From: Dictyobacter vulcani
Lineage (GTDB): Bacteria; Chloroflexota; Ktedonobacteria; Ktedonobacterales; Ktedonobacteraceae
Direction: 5' to 3'
Length of the DNA stretch: 64,000 nucleotides
Assembly (NCBI RefSeq): GCF_008974265.1
Contig: NZ_BKZW01000001.1
Coordinates: forward strand, 3,286,001-3,350,000
This document shows positions 43,853 to 52,665 of the stretch, one piece after another. Position 1 is the stretch's first letter. Each line of letters begins with the position of its first letter. Made by a program: the position numbers and the translations under genes. The notes beneath the pieces are model-generated. The model saw only the letters and a list, made by a program, of their open reading frames with translations. It was not told where the DNA came from and made no database searches.

Positions 43853-45073
43853 ATGTTGAAGATAGATGCAGTTCGGGCTCATTTTCCAGGATTGGCCAGT
43901 GGCGCGGCGTTTTTTGATAATCCGGGGGGGACGCAGGTGGCGCAGGAGGTGATCACGCGGATGCAAGATTATTTTGTGCACTCGAATGCGAACCATGGTG
44001 GGACTTTTCGGACGAGTCAAAAGTCGGATGCGGTAGTGTTAGATGCGCGTCAGGCTGTGGCTGCTTTCTTGCATACGGCCCGACCAGAGGAGATTATTTT
44101 TGGACAGAATATGACGAGCCTGACATTCCATATCAGTCGCAGTATCGCTCGTCTGCTAGAGCCTGGCGATGAGATTGTGGTGACGCGCCTGGATCATGAT
44201 GCGAATATTGCGCCATGGGTGTGGATCGCGGAAGATCGAGGCTGTCAGGTGCGTTGGGTGGATTTTCGGTCCGAGGATTGCACACTGGATATGCAGGCCT
44301 TCGAAGAGGCGATTACCGCTCGCACCAAACTGGTCGCGATTGGCTATGCTTCAAATGCGGTTGGGACGATCAATGATGTGCGCCAGGTGGTGCAACTGGC
44401 TCATCGGGTTGGCGCGCTCTGCTTTGTGGATGCGGTCCAGTATGCGCCGCACAAGCTGATCGATGTACAGGAATTAGATTGTGATCTGTTGGCCTGCTCC
44501 GCCTATAAGTTCTTTGGACCACATACAGGTATTCTCTATGGCAAATATGAACTGCTGGAGCGTCTGACGGCGTATAAAGTGCGTCCATCGGGTCAGCATA
44601 CACCAGATAAGTTTGAGACTGGCACACAGAGCTATGAGTCGATTGCGGGTGTGCTGGGGGCTATGGAATATCTGGCTGGACTGGGTACTGCCGAGGGCGA
44701 GAAATTGGAGCGCCGGGAGGCGTTAAAGCGTGGTATGCAGGCGCTTGAAGCATATGAAGAAGAGCTGAGCCTGGCTTTGCTGGCAGGATTGCAATCGGTA
44801 CCAGGACTAAAGGTGCTGGGGATTACAGATGTTGAGCGCATCGGTTGGCGGGTCCCAACGTTCTCATTTACGCTGGAAGGTTGGAAACCCCTGGTGGTAG
44901 CGCAACGCCTGGCTGCTGAAGATATCTATGTCTGGAGCGGTGATTTCTATGCCGTGGAAGCGATTGCACGCCTGGGACTTGAGGATCAAGGCGGAATCGT
45001 GCGCGTTGGTCTGGCCCACTATAATACGCTGCAAGAAATCGAAAAGTTGATCGCAGTGCTCAAGCAGCTATAG
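43853..45073 (+). CDS. cysteine desulfurase-like aminotransferase class V enzyme
   Basis: 406 aa from MLKIDAVRAHFPGL; GGAGGGA lies 8 bp before ATG 43853, whereas the frame is open back to 43655. PLP-enzyme features: FFDNPGGTQVA, TSLTFHISRSIAR, RLDHDANIAPW, DAVQYAPH, and the Schiff-base Lys in SAYKFFGPHTGI. The subgroup lacks the mobile Cys loop of SufS in the usual context, so sulfur transfer is not certain. A hairpin terminator follows. The G7 run at 43924-43930 is in frame. Confidence 0.85.
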   Translation: MLKIDAVRAHFPGLASGAAFFDNPGGTQVAQEVITRMQDYFVHSNANHGGTFRTSQKSDAVVLDARQAVAAFLHTARPEEIIFGQNMTSLTFHISRSIARLLEPGDEIVVTRLDHDANIAPWVWIAEDRGCQVRWVDFRSEDCTLDMQAFEEAITARTKLVAIGYASNAVGTINDVRQVVQLAHRVGALCFVDAVQYAPHKLIDVQELDCDLLACSAYKFFGPHTGILYGKYELLERLTAYKVRPSGQHTPDKFETGTQSYESIAGVLGAMEYLAGLGTAEGEKLERREALKRGMQALEAYEEELSLALLAGLQSVPGLKVLGITDVERIGWRVPTFSFTLEGWKPLVVAQRLAAEDIYVWSGDFYAVEAIARLGLEDQGGIVRVGLAHYNTLQEIEKLIAVLKQL

Positions 45074-45092
45074 GCTACTATCACAATACACA

Positions 45093-45129
45093 AAACAGGG
45101 ATGGGTTGATATGCAGTCCATCCCTGTTT
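45093..45129 (+). terminator. intrinsic terminator after the class V aminotransferase
   Basis: AAACAGGGATGG / CCATCCCTGTTT, perfect 12-bp stem with 13-nt loop, 20 bp after the stop. Confidence 0.75.
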
Positions 45130-45239
45130 GCTGTTTAGCAAGCTGCAGAGCGTTTAACTACCTAAGGCTTTCTCACCAGACCTTTATGGGATTGTATATA
45201 TACTATAAGTAGGGTGAGAGGGCCACTACGAGCATGTTT

Positions 45240-47042
45240 TCACGATCCGCTTTGAGGATACTGTAATAATGCTTCAAGGAGCATATCGCCCTCTTCTGGA
45301 GAGATGCGTCCTTCGGCGATCATGCGCAGGATAGCTTCGCGTTCCTGTTCGATATCGACTGGTGTTGTTGCGCTGGCGGGTTCGGTTGGCGCTACGGGCA
45401 CCTCTGGCTGAGCACGCTCAGTTTGCGCCTGGGTTGGCTTTTCATGGGCTGGATATGCTGCATAAGGATCAGCAGGTGTTGGTGGCATGGGAGGCTTCGG
45501 TGGCACTGGTCCGCCTGCCGGCTTTGGTGGCACCGGTGGTGTGGGTGGTTGAGGTGCATTCATGTTGCGCAGTGCCTGCTCCACCGCTTCCATAGCTCCC
45601 ATAATACCCTCCGAGGCTGCCCGTTCGGCCTGCTCCACAATGCGATTGATGCGCTCAGGATCCATACTCCATTCGCGATCACGCACGCGGAAATTGAAGC
45701 GTGCCGCTCTATCCTGCTGACGGCGGGCGCGTTCCTCTGCCTTCTGACGTTGTTTCTCAGCGCGCTCGGTGTTTCTTTGCTGTACTTTTGAGGTGAATTC
45801 GCTGGTAATCGCGGCACTGATCTCGGCTCCCAGGTCTCGTCCCAGTGTACCCATATCCCGACCCAGGGTCGCCATCTCATTCGCGAAATCGCCCCAACGG
45901 GCGGGATCGTTGCTACTACTGCTCTCCGGGGCTGCATCACCTTTTAAGTGCAGATCGCCGCCGATTGCCAGATCCAGACGGGCGGCACCCTCACCATAGA
46001 CGAGCGTGGCGCGATTGCCCATTTTACTGGAGACCAATGAGCGGCCCGTGATATCCCCACCGACCGAGGCCTGGATCGTCAGGTTGGGGTGTTCTGGTAG
46101 CACTATGAGGGCGTCGCTCCCCGTGCGAATAAATGAGAGACCATTGCCCGGCGCGAAATCGGCCTGCAGATGGAGATCAGAACCGATCGTGCCCAGATTG
46201 ATCGAGCCATGAACTCCCTGTAAAGAGGCATCGGAACCGATCGTGCCCCCATGGACTGATCCTTTGATATCCTGCAAGATAGCATCGGAACCGATCGTGC
46301 CCAGTTGGACATCGCCACCAATCGTGATGAGCCTGGCATCACTGCCAACACTACCCAGTGTGACATTGCCACTGACCCCACGAATCTCTACATCTGAGCC
46401 GATATTGCCTGCTACAACCTGCGCCACATCTTTAATTTCCAGATCGTGACCGATATTGCCCAGTGTGATCTCAGCCTGTGGACTATCGGCGATCTGGCAC
46501 CCATTACCAACATTGTTCACAGACAGGCTGGCAACTTCCCGGGCGGCCAGATCATTACCCACACTCCCAATGACGGCCTTCTCAATATTCTTGAGGTTAA
46601 GATCGCTCTCCACGGATTCCAGTTCCGCCAGACCAATGGCTGACAGAGATACATCTCCCTCGATGCGGCGTCGCGTCTTGAGTGTGCCAATATTTTTGCC
46701 TACCAGATCGCCATGGAGTTCCTCAAGGGTTACCTGGCCCTGAATATCCTGTAGATGGAGATCATCATGAATACGTTGGGCCTGCACCTCTTGTACCTGC
46801 TCAATACTGACATGATCGTTGATTTCCGAGAGATAGACGCTGGTTTCATAAGGAACCTTGATTGTCAGGCGATCCTGGGAGTTCTGGATGGTGATGTTCT
46901 GATTCTCAGGATCACTCAGGGAAAACTCGCTATCGGTCTCAATCTCGATGCTCGGCTGATCCCAGCCACTTATATTGAGCTCATCATTGATATTTCTCAG
47001 GGTAAGGGATTGAATATTTTCGGCAGAGATTGTTTTTTTCAT
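45240..47042 (-). CDS. beta-solenoid adhesin-like protein with SHOCT-like C-terminus
   Basis: 600 aa from MKKTISAENIQ (ATG 47042; GAGGAG further upstream than usual). Residues 20-390 are DUF4097-like strands that turn into a regular right-handed solenoid: GNIGSDVEIRGVSGNV, GSVGSDARL, GTIGSDAIL, GTIGSDASL, GTIGSDLHL at about 19-residue spacing. Then comes a charged coiled-coil (AEKQRQKAEERARRQQDR), a Pro-rich linker (PTPPVPPKPAGGPVPPKP) and a C-terminal EREAILRMIAEGRISPEEGDMLLEAL helix pair. No signal peptide. Last gene of a four-gene operon with DUF2089. Confidence 0.75.
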   Translation of the reverse strand: MKKTISAENIQSLTLRNINDELNISGWDQPSIEIETDSEFSLSDPENQNITIQNSQDRLTIKVPYETSVYLSEINDHVSIEQVQEVQAQRIHDDLHLQDIQGQVTLEELHGDLVGKNIGTLKTRRRIEGDVSLSAIGLAELESVESDLNLKNIEKAVIGSVGNDLAAREVASLSVNNVGNGCQIADSPQAEITLGNIGHDLEIKDVAQVVAGNIGSDVEIRGVSGNVTLGSVGSDARLITIGGDVQLGTIGSDAILQDIKGSVHGGTIGSDASLQGVHGSINLGTIGSDLHLQADFAPGNGLSFIRTGSDALIVLPEHPNLTIQASVGGDITGRSLVSSKMGNRATLVYGEGAARLDLAIGGDLHLKGDAAPESSSSNDPARWGDFANEMATLGRDMGTLGRDLGAEISAAITSEFTSKVQQRNTERAEKQRQKAEERARRQQDRAARFNFRVRDREWSMDPERINRIVEQAERAASEGIMGAMEAVEQALRNMNAPQPPTPPVPPKPAGGPVPPKPPMPPTPADPYAAYPAHEKPTQAQTERAQPEVPVAPTEPASATTPVDIEQEREAILRMIAEGRISPEEGDMLLEALLQYPQSGS

Positions 47043-47077
47043 AGCTTTTTTATTTCTCCTCGTGGAAGATAGCATGG

Positions 47078-47455
47078 TTATTCAACAAAGACTTCCAGAC
47101 GCTCGCCTTGCTCCAGGTCCTGTATATCCAGGAGTCGTCCGGTGGCGCCTTTTTCGATCGAGTGTAAAACATCCTCGATCAAGCGCGGATTAAGCTGGGG
47201 AAGGAGATAGCCGCCCAGACGAGCACTTGTGCGTAACAATTGCACTGGCATACTGGCAATGATGTTTTTGCGCTGCTGCTGAGGGCGCAGACTGGTCGCC
47301 CGTATGCGCAGGGTACGCTCACGCACTGGTTCTGGTAGTCTGGTCAGTTCGGTTTCCAGGGCGTCTAACAATTGCGCGGCCTCTGTGGCACTGACCTGGC
47401 CGGCCTCCACCAGAAAAAGGATGCGGTCGCGTTCATCTTTTGAGAGCGCCATCAT
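47078..47455 (-). CDS. SHOCT-like domain protein, 125 aa
   Basis: Starts MMALSKDERDRILFLVEAGQVSATEAAQLLDAL, the same short helix-turn-helix-like module that ends the 45240 protein, then an Arg-rich middle and a C-terminal alpha/beta part (LIEDVLHSIEKGATGRLLDIQDLEQGERLEVFVE). It overlaps or touches both neighbours in the operon (2-bp gap upstream). Family members resemble YvlB/DUF2089-associated regulators of envelope stress; function inferred only from context. Confidence 0.7.
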   Translation of the reverse strand: MMALSKDERDRILFLVEAGQVSATEAAQLLDALETELTRLPEPVRERTLRIRATSLRPQQQRKNIIASMPVQLLRTSARLGGYLLPQLNPRLIEDVLHSIEKGATGRLLDIQDLEQGERLEVFVE

Positions 47456-47457
47456 GG

Positions 47458-47817
47458 TTAGCCTTTCAACAATTTCATGGCTTCTTCAACGCTAATCTCT
47501 TTAGCGGCCAATTTATCCAGGACCACACGCCGATCGACCCGACCATCAAATTCCGGTGTGCCACCCAGTGCTGTCACAATATCATCCAGGCGGCTACGGG
47601 CCGTGTTATAGGCCACATTCATCTCGGCCGCCAGCTTCTGAATATTGCCACGATACTTGACCAGCAACTCCACGAAATCCAATTGCTCACGGGTCAGGCG
47701 ACCGACCCAGCCCAGACTGAAGCGTCCTTCAATCGTAATGCCGCTGGCGGGACACTCCAGACGGGTGACAATTAATTCCTCTCCGCTTACAGGATCTCTG
47801 GTAATCAATGGATGCAT
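47458..47817 (-). CDS. DUF2089 family transcription regulator-like protein
   Basis: 119 aa from MHPLITRDPVSGEELIVTRLECP (ATG 47817, GGAGGAAGT seven bases upstream). Family features: a one-Cys remnant of the N-terminal zinc ribbon, EGRFSLGWVGRLTREQLDFVELLVKYRGNIQKLAAEMNVAYNTARSRLDDIV (winged HTH) and the C-terminal KLAAKEISVEEAMKLLKG module. Likely a DNA-binding autoregulator of this operon. The 47949 upstream extension is not needed. Confidence 0.85.
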   Translation of the reverse strand: MHPLITRDPVSGEELIVTRLECPASGITIEGRFSLGWVGRLTREQLDFVELLVKYRGNIQKLAAEMNVAYNTARSRLDDIVTALGGTPEFDGRVDRRVVLDKLAAKEISVEEAMKLLKG

Positions 47818-47839
47818 AGAGCACTTCCTCCTTGTGTGT

Positions 47840-48082
47840 TTACGCGTGTAAATGGCCGGACTTCTGACACTGAAAAGCCGGGATGTTGGATTTATGTTGA
47901 TCCAATTGCTCCAACTGTTTTCCCAGGCTGACCAGGGAACGCCCAACATTACTCAACAGGTGTTGAACCACTGTGGGGCCAGCAAGATTGGCGGCGAGCT
48001 GATGATGTTCTATCTCCTGGCGGATCAATTTATCTCGCTGCTCATGTTGGACATTGAGCAATTGCAACTGAGTATTAGACAT
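47840..48082 (-). CDS. small helical protein, 80 aa
   Basis: GAGGAGGTC precedes ATG 48082 by 6 bp. Helical: LQLLNVQHEQRDKLIRQEIEHHQLAANLAG and VVQHLLSNVGRSLVSLGKQLEQLDQ, with a polar C-terminus containing one Cys. First gene of the DUF2089 operon (22-bp gap to the next). No family recognised. Confidence 0.6.
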   Translation of the reverse strand: MSNTQLQLLNVQHEQRDKLIRQEIEHHQLAANLAGPTVVQHLLSNVGRSLVSLGKQLEQLDQHKSNIPAFQCQKSGHLHA

Positions 48083-48649
48083 AGTTTTGACCTCCTCATC
48101 TTTACTGGCCTGGCACTGCAGACTTGAATGGTGATATTTACTATTTTCCTGGCGCTTTTTGTATCATGTGAGTAAGGATAGCATATAAAAAAGAAAAAAT
48201 CAATGGTTTTATGGAGAATATTTTTATCTGATTGGAGATATTTACCTTTTGGTGAGCGATTTTTTCACATGGGTTTGTTGAGAATCGCCAGGAGAGGGAT
48301 ATGTTCATACGCGAAATAGGTCGCAGCGACAAGCGCCAATATGTTTCGTTGAAGCGCTTTTGTGGCGCCCTCTCCACGTACACCGTGCTTGCTGGTCACG
48401 TCGAACCATCTCTCAACGTCTCGCTAACCGAAAAGTATTAGCGACAAGCGCTGCCGGTACGAGAGAGTTTGGATTTGGATGTTTAAATATGGAGGTGGAG
48501 AGCGTCATTATACATTAGTGCCCTTTTCAATGATGCTTGCGAATAAAGGGAGTGCGCACTGTGATGGGACTTTGTTTGGAGACCGAGAGGGCAGATGAAG
48601 TCCGGACAGGCCAACTCACTATTATGCATAGAGTGAAGGGAGTCCGGCT
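48083..48649. other. intergenic region between the DUF2089 operon and an ECF sigma factor
   Basis: 567 bp containing a 104-bp MITE-like element (48337-48440) with 11-bp duplications, inserted in a family A-like palindrome (GCAGCGACAAGCGCTGCC). The rest, 48452-48649, should hold the sigma gene promoter and leader; no clear consensus found. Confidence 0.5.
48337..48440. mobile_element. 104-bp MITE-like element, internally deleted relative of 41066-41504
   Basis: Perfect 11-bp target duplication GCGACAAGCGC (48326-48336 and 48441-48451). The right 75 bp (GTGGCGCCC...CCACGTACACC...GCTTGCTGGTCACGTC...GAAAAGTATTA) closely match the right part of the 439-bp element; left end is CAATATGTTTCGTTG. Confidence 0.8.
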
Positions 48650-49234
48650 ATGTATCGGCAGATTCCTGAGGATATTTCTCTAGATTGGTTGGTGAGGGAG
48701 GCACGTGATGGGAATCAGCAAGCGGCAGATCGATTATTCGATATGTTTTATCGGAAGATGTGCCATTTTTTTCTGCGTGAGTTGCATATAGGTATTGAGA
48801 CAGCAGAGGAACTTGTCCAGGATACATTTGAGAAGGCCTGGCGCAAGTTGTCAACGTTACAGGATTGTCTGCGTTTTGAGGCATGGCTGTACAGGATTGC
48901 ACGCAATGTGGCCTGTGATCATGGTCGCAAATTGAAGCGCAGGCAACCGCCGACTTCCATTGATCAGGATTTTGATCTGGCCGACAGTTCACCGCAGGTA
49001 GAGAGTCAGGTGCTGGCAGAGATGCATATTCTCGAGATGTGGTATGCAATGCCTGTCAAGCAGCGTGAATGTCTCTATCTGTTCTACATGGATAATATGA
49101 CCATGGAAGAGGTAGCGGTCCGGTTACACCTGGGAGCTGATACTGTGAAAGCGTATATTAGTAAGGCCCGCGTTAAGTTACGCGAAGGGCTCTATTCGTC
49201 AGAGGAGGAGCTAAGCAATGTCAAGTCAAAATGA
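48650..49234 (+). CDS. ECF RNA polymerase sigma factor
   Basis: 194 aa. Region 2: AADRLFDMFYRKMCHFFLRELHIGIETAEELVQDTFEKAWRKL and the FEAWLYRIARNVACDHGRK segment. Region 4: MPVKQRECLYLFYMDNMTMEEVAVRLHLGADTVKAYISKARVKLREGL. Its 3' end overlaps the next gene by 17 bp, so sigma factor and its fused anti-sigma sensor are translationally coupled. Confidence 0.9.
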   Translation: MYRQIPEDISLDWLVREARDGNQQAADRLFDMFYRKMCHFFLRELHIGIETAEELVQDTFEKAWRKLSTLQDCLRFEAWLYRIARNVACDHGRKLKRRQPPTSIDQDFDLADSSPQVESQVLAEMHILEMWYAMPVKQRECLYLFYMDNMTMEEVAVRLHLGADTVKAYISKARVKLREGLYSSEEELSNVKSK

Positions 49235-51347
49235 TGCAGGGCATGATCCGATTGAGGATGTGTTCATGCACGTCACGTGTGATCGGTGGGCTGAAAAGCT
49301 TGCGGTGACACGTGTTGAGCACCTCTCTGAAGATGAGCGTCATGCGTTTGATAGCCATGTTCAGTCCTGTTCGCGTTGTCAGGAACTGGCTGAGCAATAT
49401 GAGGTAGTCGATACGTATTTTTATCGCCTCTTACTTAATGAACGTCCGTCTACGACCCGTAAGGCGCCACCATTGCTAGTGAGTAGAAGAAGTAAAGGGC
49501 AGGCTCATCATATCTGGGACCTGTTCCAGCGTACTGTGGGACAGCGCATGGTGGCATTTCAGCATTCACTGTCCCTGTTGCTCCAGGGCTCTGGCCTGAT
49601 ATTGCTGCTTATTATGCTGGGGGCTGTATTTTTTCAGGTTGAGGTAGACAGAAACCGTATCACGCCAGTTGCGCTGGTGACCCTCTTGCTGGCGTTCACG
49701 TTGATCCTGCTGGGTTTCTTGAATGATTCATTGTTGCGGAAGGCGTTTTTGCAGCGTTCATCACGGCAGCAGAATACACTGGCCTGGCGTGAATTTTCTC
49801 TACCATTGCCTGCTGTGACTGGTGAGATGCAAGAAGGTGCGAGCCTCGCTGGTACGCGGCGGCGTGGACGCCAGCGTTTGTTGTGGGACAAATGGACCTG
49901 GGGTGTGGCCCTCTGCCTGCTGTTGATTATTGGTGCGGTCTCACTGGGTTGGCTCTGGCCGTTGACCATGCCAACGCATAAGATGAGCGACGATGCCAGT
50001 GGAGCCCCTGTGGGTATCAGCGTCGATGGGAGACTGGTTTTTGATACCAATCGCCAGGATGGAGACCTGAAGCGGCAGGCCGCGAGTAAGATCCAGGAGG
50101 GCGACATCGATGGGGCCAGAGAGTTGTGGAAACAGGCACTGACACTGGATAGTAATGATGCCGAGTTGTTGATCTATCGTGAGAATCAGCTTGCCAGGGA
50201 TTCTTTGCAGCCGTATTTTACGCTGGTAGTGGGCACGGTCTTTGCCCAGCAGCATATCGGTGGTGCCAGAGATCTTTTGCAGGGGGCATATGTAGCGCAG
50301 GAAGAATACAATGCCCAGGCCCGTCAAAATCATGGTATGCTTTTGCGCCTGATGATTGCCGCCGCTGATTATGACTCGACCAGTCCAACGACCATCGCCA
50401 CCGAAGTCGTGCAGGCCGCACAAAAAGACCACACCATCATTGGCGTCATGGGCTGGTCCACTAGCAGGAGTGCCGTCTCATCGCTGCAAGAACTGACCAA
50501 TGCTCACTTGCCGATGGTGTCGCCAACGGCCTCCAGTGATGTCCTGACAGGAAGCTCGCCCTACTTTTTCCGGGTTGCGCCGCCTGACACCCAGCAGGCT
50601 ACGCTGGCGGCTCGCTATGCTCAAGATGTGCTGCACGCCAAACGCGTCGTCCTCATGAGTGATCCGGATGATGCTTATAGTGATAGTCTGGCCCAGGCCT
50701 TTATGCAGCACTATCAAGATAGCACGCATAAACTGGCCCATGAACCCTTTTCTTATACGAAAGGTGACCTGAGCACTGTTGAACGCCAGATGAATGATAT
50801 TCTGGCTCAGAAACCCGACCTGATCTATTTTGCAGGCTATGTCAATGAGGCCAGCGTTTTGCTCAAGCGTTTGCCCGCGTGTAAGGTAAACTGCCTGACC
50901 GTTCTGGGTGGAGACGCACTCTACGTACAGGGGGATTATTCACTGGAAGCCTTTAAGAACTATGGGCGCTTGCGCTTTACCGCTTTTGCGTTCCAGGCCC
51001 GTTCGCAGGCGGCCCATCCACAATTCTTTACCAGCTATGGCAGAGCATTTGATCCCCAGGGTCAATATCGGGCCGGCACCTATGGTTATAACGCTACCGA
51101 CGCCGACATCATCCTGGGCTACGATGCCACGCTGGTCCTGATTCGAGCCAGCCAGCAATTACAGGCGCAGGGTCAGCAGCATCTCACTGGCCAGGAATTG
51201 CAGCAAGTCCTGCGAACCATATCGGTCCAGGGTGTGAGTGGAAATATTCATTTTGATGCTGGCGGCAATCCGATCGCCAAAGATATCGTTATCCTCCAAG
51301 GGAGAGAAGATGGCACGACCGTGATTGATCATTCGCTAGATCACTAA
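49218..51347 (+). CDS. anti-sigma factor fused to a periplasmic ligand-binding (Peripla_BP_6-like) sensor
   Basis: 709 aa; GGAGGAG seven bases before ATG. Residues 20-75 are a zinc-finger anti-sigma domain (FDSHVQSCSRCQELAEQYE, His-X3-Cys-X2-Cys). Three TM helices follow (SGLILLLIMLGAVFFQV, VALVTLLLAFTLILLGFL, WGVALCLLLIIGAVSLGWLW). The C-terminal 350 residues are a type I periplasmic binding-protein fold like branched-chain amino-acid receptors (VGTVFAQQHIGGARDLLQGAY, IIGVMGWSTSRSAVSSLQEL, YFFRVAPPDTQQATLAARY). This suggests direct ligand-triggered release of the sigma factor across the membrane. Confidence 0.85.
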   Translation: MSSQNDAGHDPIEDVFMHVTCDRWAEKLAVTRVEHLSEDERHAFDSHVQSCSRCQELAEQYEVVDTYFYRLLLNERPSTTRKAPPLLVSRRSKGQAHHIWDLFQRTVGQRMVAFQHSLSLLLQGSGLILLLIMLGAVFFQVEVDRNRITPVALVTLLLAFTLILLGFLNDSLLRKAFLQRSSRQQNTLAWREFSLPLPAVTGEMQEGASLAGTRRRGRQRLLWDKWTWGVALCLLLIIGAVSLGWLWPLTMPTHKMSDDASGAPVGISVDGRLVFDTNRQDGDLKRQAASKIQEGDIDGARELWKQALTLDSNDAELLIYRENQLARDSLQPYFTLVVGTVFAQQHIGGARDLLQGAYVAQEEYNAQARQNHGMLLRLMIAAADYDSTSPTTIATEVVQAAQKDHTIIGVMGWSTSRSAVSSLQELTNAHLPMVSPTASSDVLTGSSPYFFRVAPPDTQQATLAARYAQDVLHAKRVVLMSDPDDAYSDSLAQAFMQHYQDSTHKLAHEPFSYTKGDLSTVERQMNDILAQKPDLIYFAGYVNEASVLLKRLPACKVNCLTVLGGDALYVQGDYSLEAFKNYGRLRFTAFAFQARSQAAHPQFFTSYGRAFDPQGQYRAGTYGYNATDADIILGYDATLVLIRASQQLQAQGQQHLTGQELQQVLRTISVQGVSGNIHFDAGGNPIAKDIVILQGREDGTTVIDHSLDH

Positions 51348-51363
51348 TTTTTCTGCTTAAATG

Positions 51364-51412
51364 ACACGATAGGTATGCAGTCGCTTTAAGATTGATTGCA
51401 TACCTATCGTGT
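51364..51412 (+). terminator. strong intrinsic terminator
   Basis: ACACGATAGGTATGCA / TGCATACCTATCGTGT, perfect 16-bp stem, 17-nt loop, followed by TCTTTTTAT, 17 bp after the sensor stop. Confidence 0.9.
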
Positions 51413-51684
51413 TCTTTTTATAATTCTGGGATAAAGAGAGCGAACATTAGTATGGAGAGAAAATCAGCTATAAGGACGTAAATTATACTATAGACAGTAG
51501 CGCGTAAAATAAAGAAAATGCCTTGTGAAAAACATTGTGGTATTTCTATGCATTATTGCCATACTCTTAAAAAGCAATCGTGAACGCCGCTCACACGCGG
51601 CTAGCTGCGCTCACACGATTGAAAGGCATGAGACGCTAATTTTTTTTATTCAAAAATAGTTTTGGTGATACAAAGGAGGCTGGT
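51413..51684. other. intergenic region upstream of the ABC ATPases
   Basis: 272 bp carrying a 47-bp family C repeat (51575-51621) and AT-rich flanks; AAAGGAGG at 51672-51679 is the SD for GTG 51685. No further gene. Confidence 0.45.
51575..51621. repeat. 47-bp palindromic repeat, family C
   Basis: AAAAAG, then CAATCGTGAACGCCGCTCAC ... TGCGCTCACACGATTG; same orientation as the 36378 copy. Confidence 0.8.
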
Positions 51685-52665
51685 GTGCCCGAACCTATTG
51701 TTCTATGTGATAACCTCGTGAAAATATATAAGGTTGCGGATCTGGAGGTGGTGGCTTTACAGGGGCTTGATTTAGAGGTGACTGCTGGCGAAGTCCTGGC
51801 GATTGTGGGGGCTTCAGGTTCAGGAAAAAGCACCCTGTTAAATATTTTGAGTGGACTGGATGTACCGAGCGCTGGCAGTTGTCTGGTTGACGGCAATGAT
51901 TTGACGCGCCTGACCCAGGCGCAACGCATCAATTATCGCCGACACGTGGTAGGCCAGATCTGGCAGCAGAGTGGACGCAATCTTTTGCCAGAGTTGAGTG
52001 CCCAGGCGAATGTGGAACTACCACAGATGCTGAGTGGAATTGGCTCTTCCCGGCGCTCCAAACGGGCGCGTGAACTGCTGGAACTGGTCGGATTGGCTGG
52101 TAAAGAAGCGAAGAAGCCAGGCCAACTTTCCGGTGGTGAGCAGCAGCGTACCGCGATCGCTGTGGCCCTCTCCAATGATCCTAAAGTTCTGCTGGCCGAT
52201 GAGCCGACGGGTGAACTGGATTCAGTGACGGCAGGCGAGATCTTTGATCTGTTCCGCCGTCTAAATAGTGAACTGGGCCTGACCATTATTACGGTGACGC
52301 ACGATGCGACGATTGCGGCCGCCGTGGACCGTACCATCGCCATTCGCGATGGTCGCACCAGTACGGAGACAATCAGGCGTGAGACGATGTTGGAGACTGT
52401 CGAGGCACATATGCCGGCCGCCAGCGCGGTCATTGGTCTCTCCTCAAAGACGCATCGAGAATCAATTCTTATCGATAGAGCTGGGCGACTCCAGTTGCCC
52501 AAAGAAGCCATCGAGACGCTACCGTTTAATGGTCGTGCCGAAGTACGCATTATCGGCGATCACGTTGAGCTCTGGCCGATTCTGGATCAGGTTAATGGTA
52601 ATGGCAATGGTGTCTCGCCCGCAGAGGCTGGCGCGAATAGACAGAATGGGAAGGAACAGCGATAA
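51685..52665 (+). CDS. ABC transporter ATP-binding protein (MacB/LolD-like) with AbrB-like tail
   Basis: 326 aa from GTG 51685. Walker A GASGSGKST, Q-loop QIWQQSGRN, signature LSGGEQQR, Walker B VLLADEPTGELD and H-loop VTHD are intact. Residues about 250-300 (ESILIDRAGRLQLPKEAIETL) add a short beta domain like AbrB/SpoVT swapped hairpins, an unusual extension. No permease gene is adjacent, so the FtsX-like partner lies elsewhere. TAATG overlap with the next gene shows a coupled pair. Confidence 0.88.
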   Translation: MPEPIVLCDNLVKIYKVADLEVVALQGLDLEVTAGEVLAIVGASGSGKSTLLNILSGLDVPSAGSCLVDGNDLTRLTQAQRINYRRHVVGQIWQQSGRNLLPELSAQANVELPQMLSGIGSSRRSKRARELLELVGLAGKEAKKPGQLSGGEQQRTAIAVALSNDPKVLLADEPTGELDSVTAGEIFDLFRRLNSELGLTIITVTHDATIAAAVDRTIAIRDGRTSTETIRRETMLETVEAHMPAASAVIGLSSKTHRESILIDRAGRLQLPKEAIETLPFNGRAEVRIIGDHVELWPILDQVNGNGNGVSPAEAGANRQNGKEQR

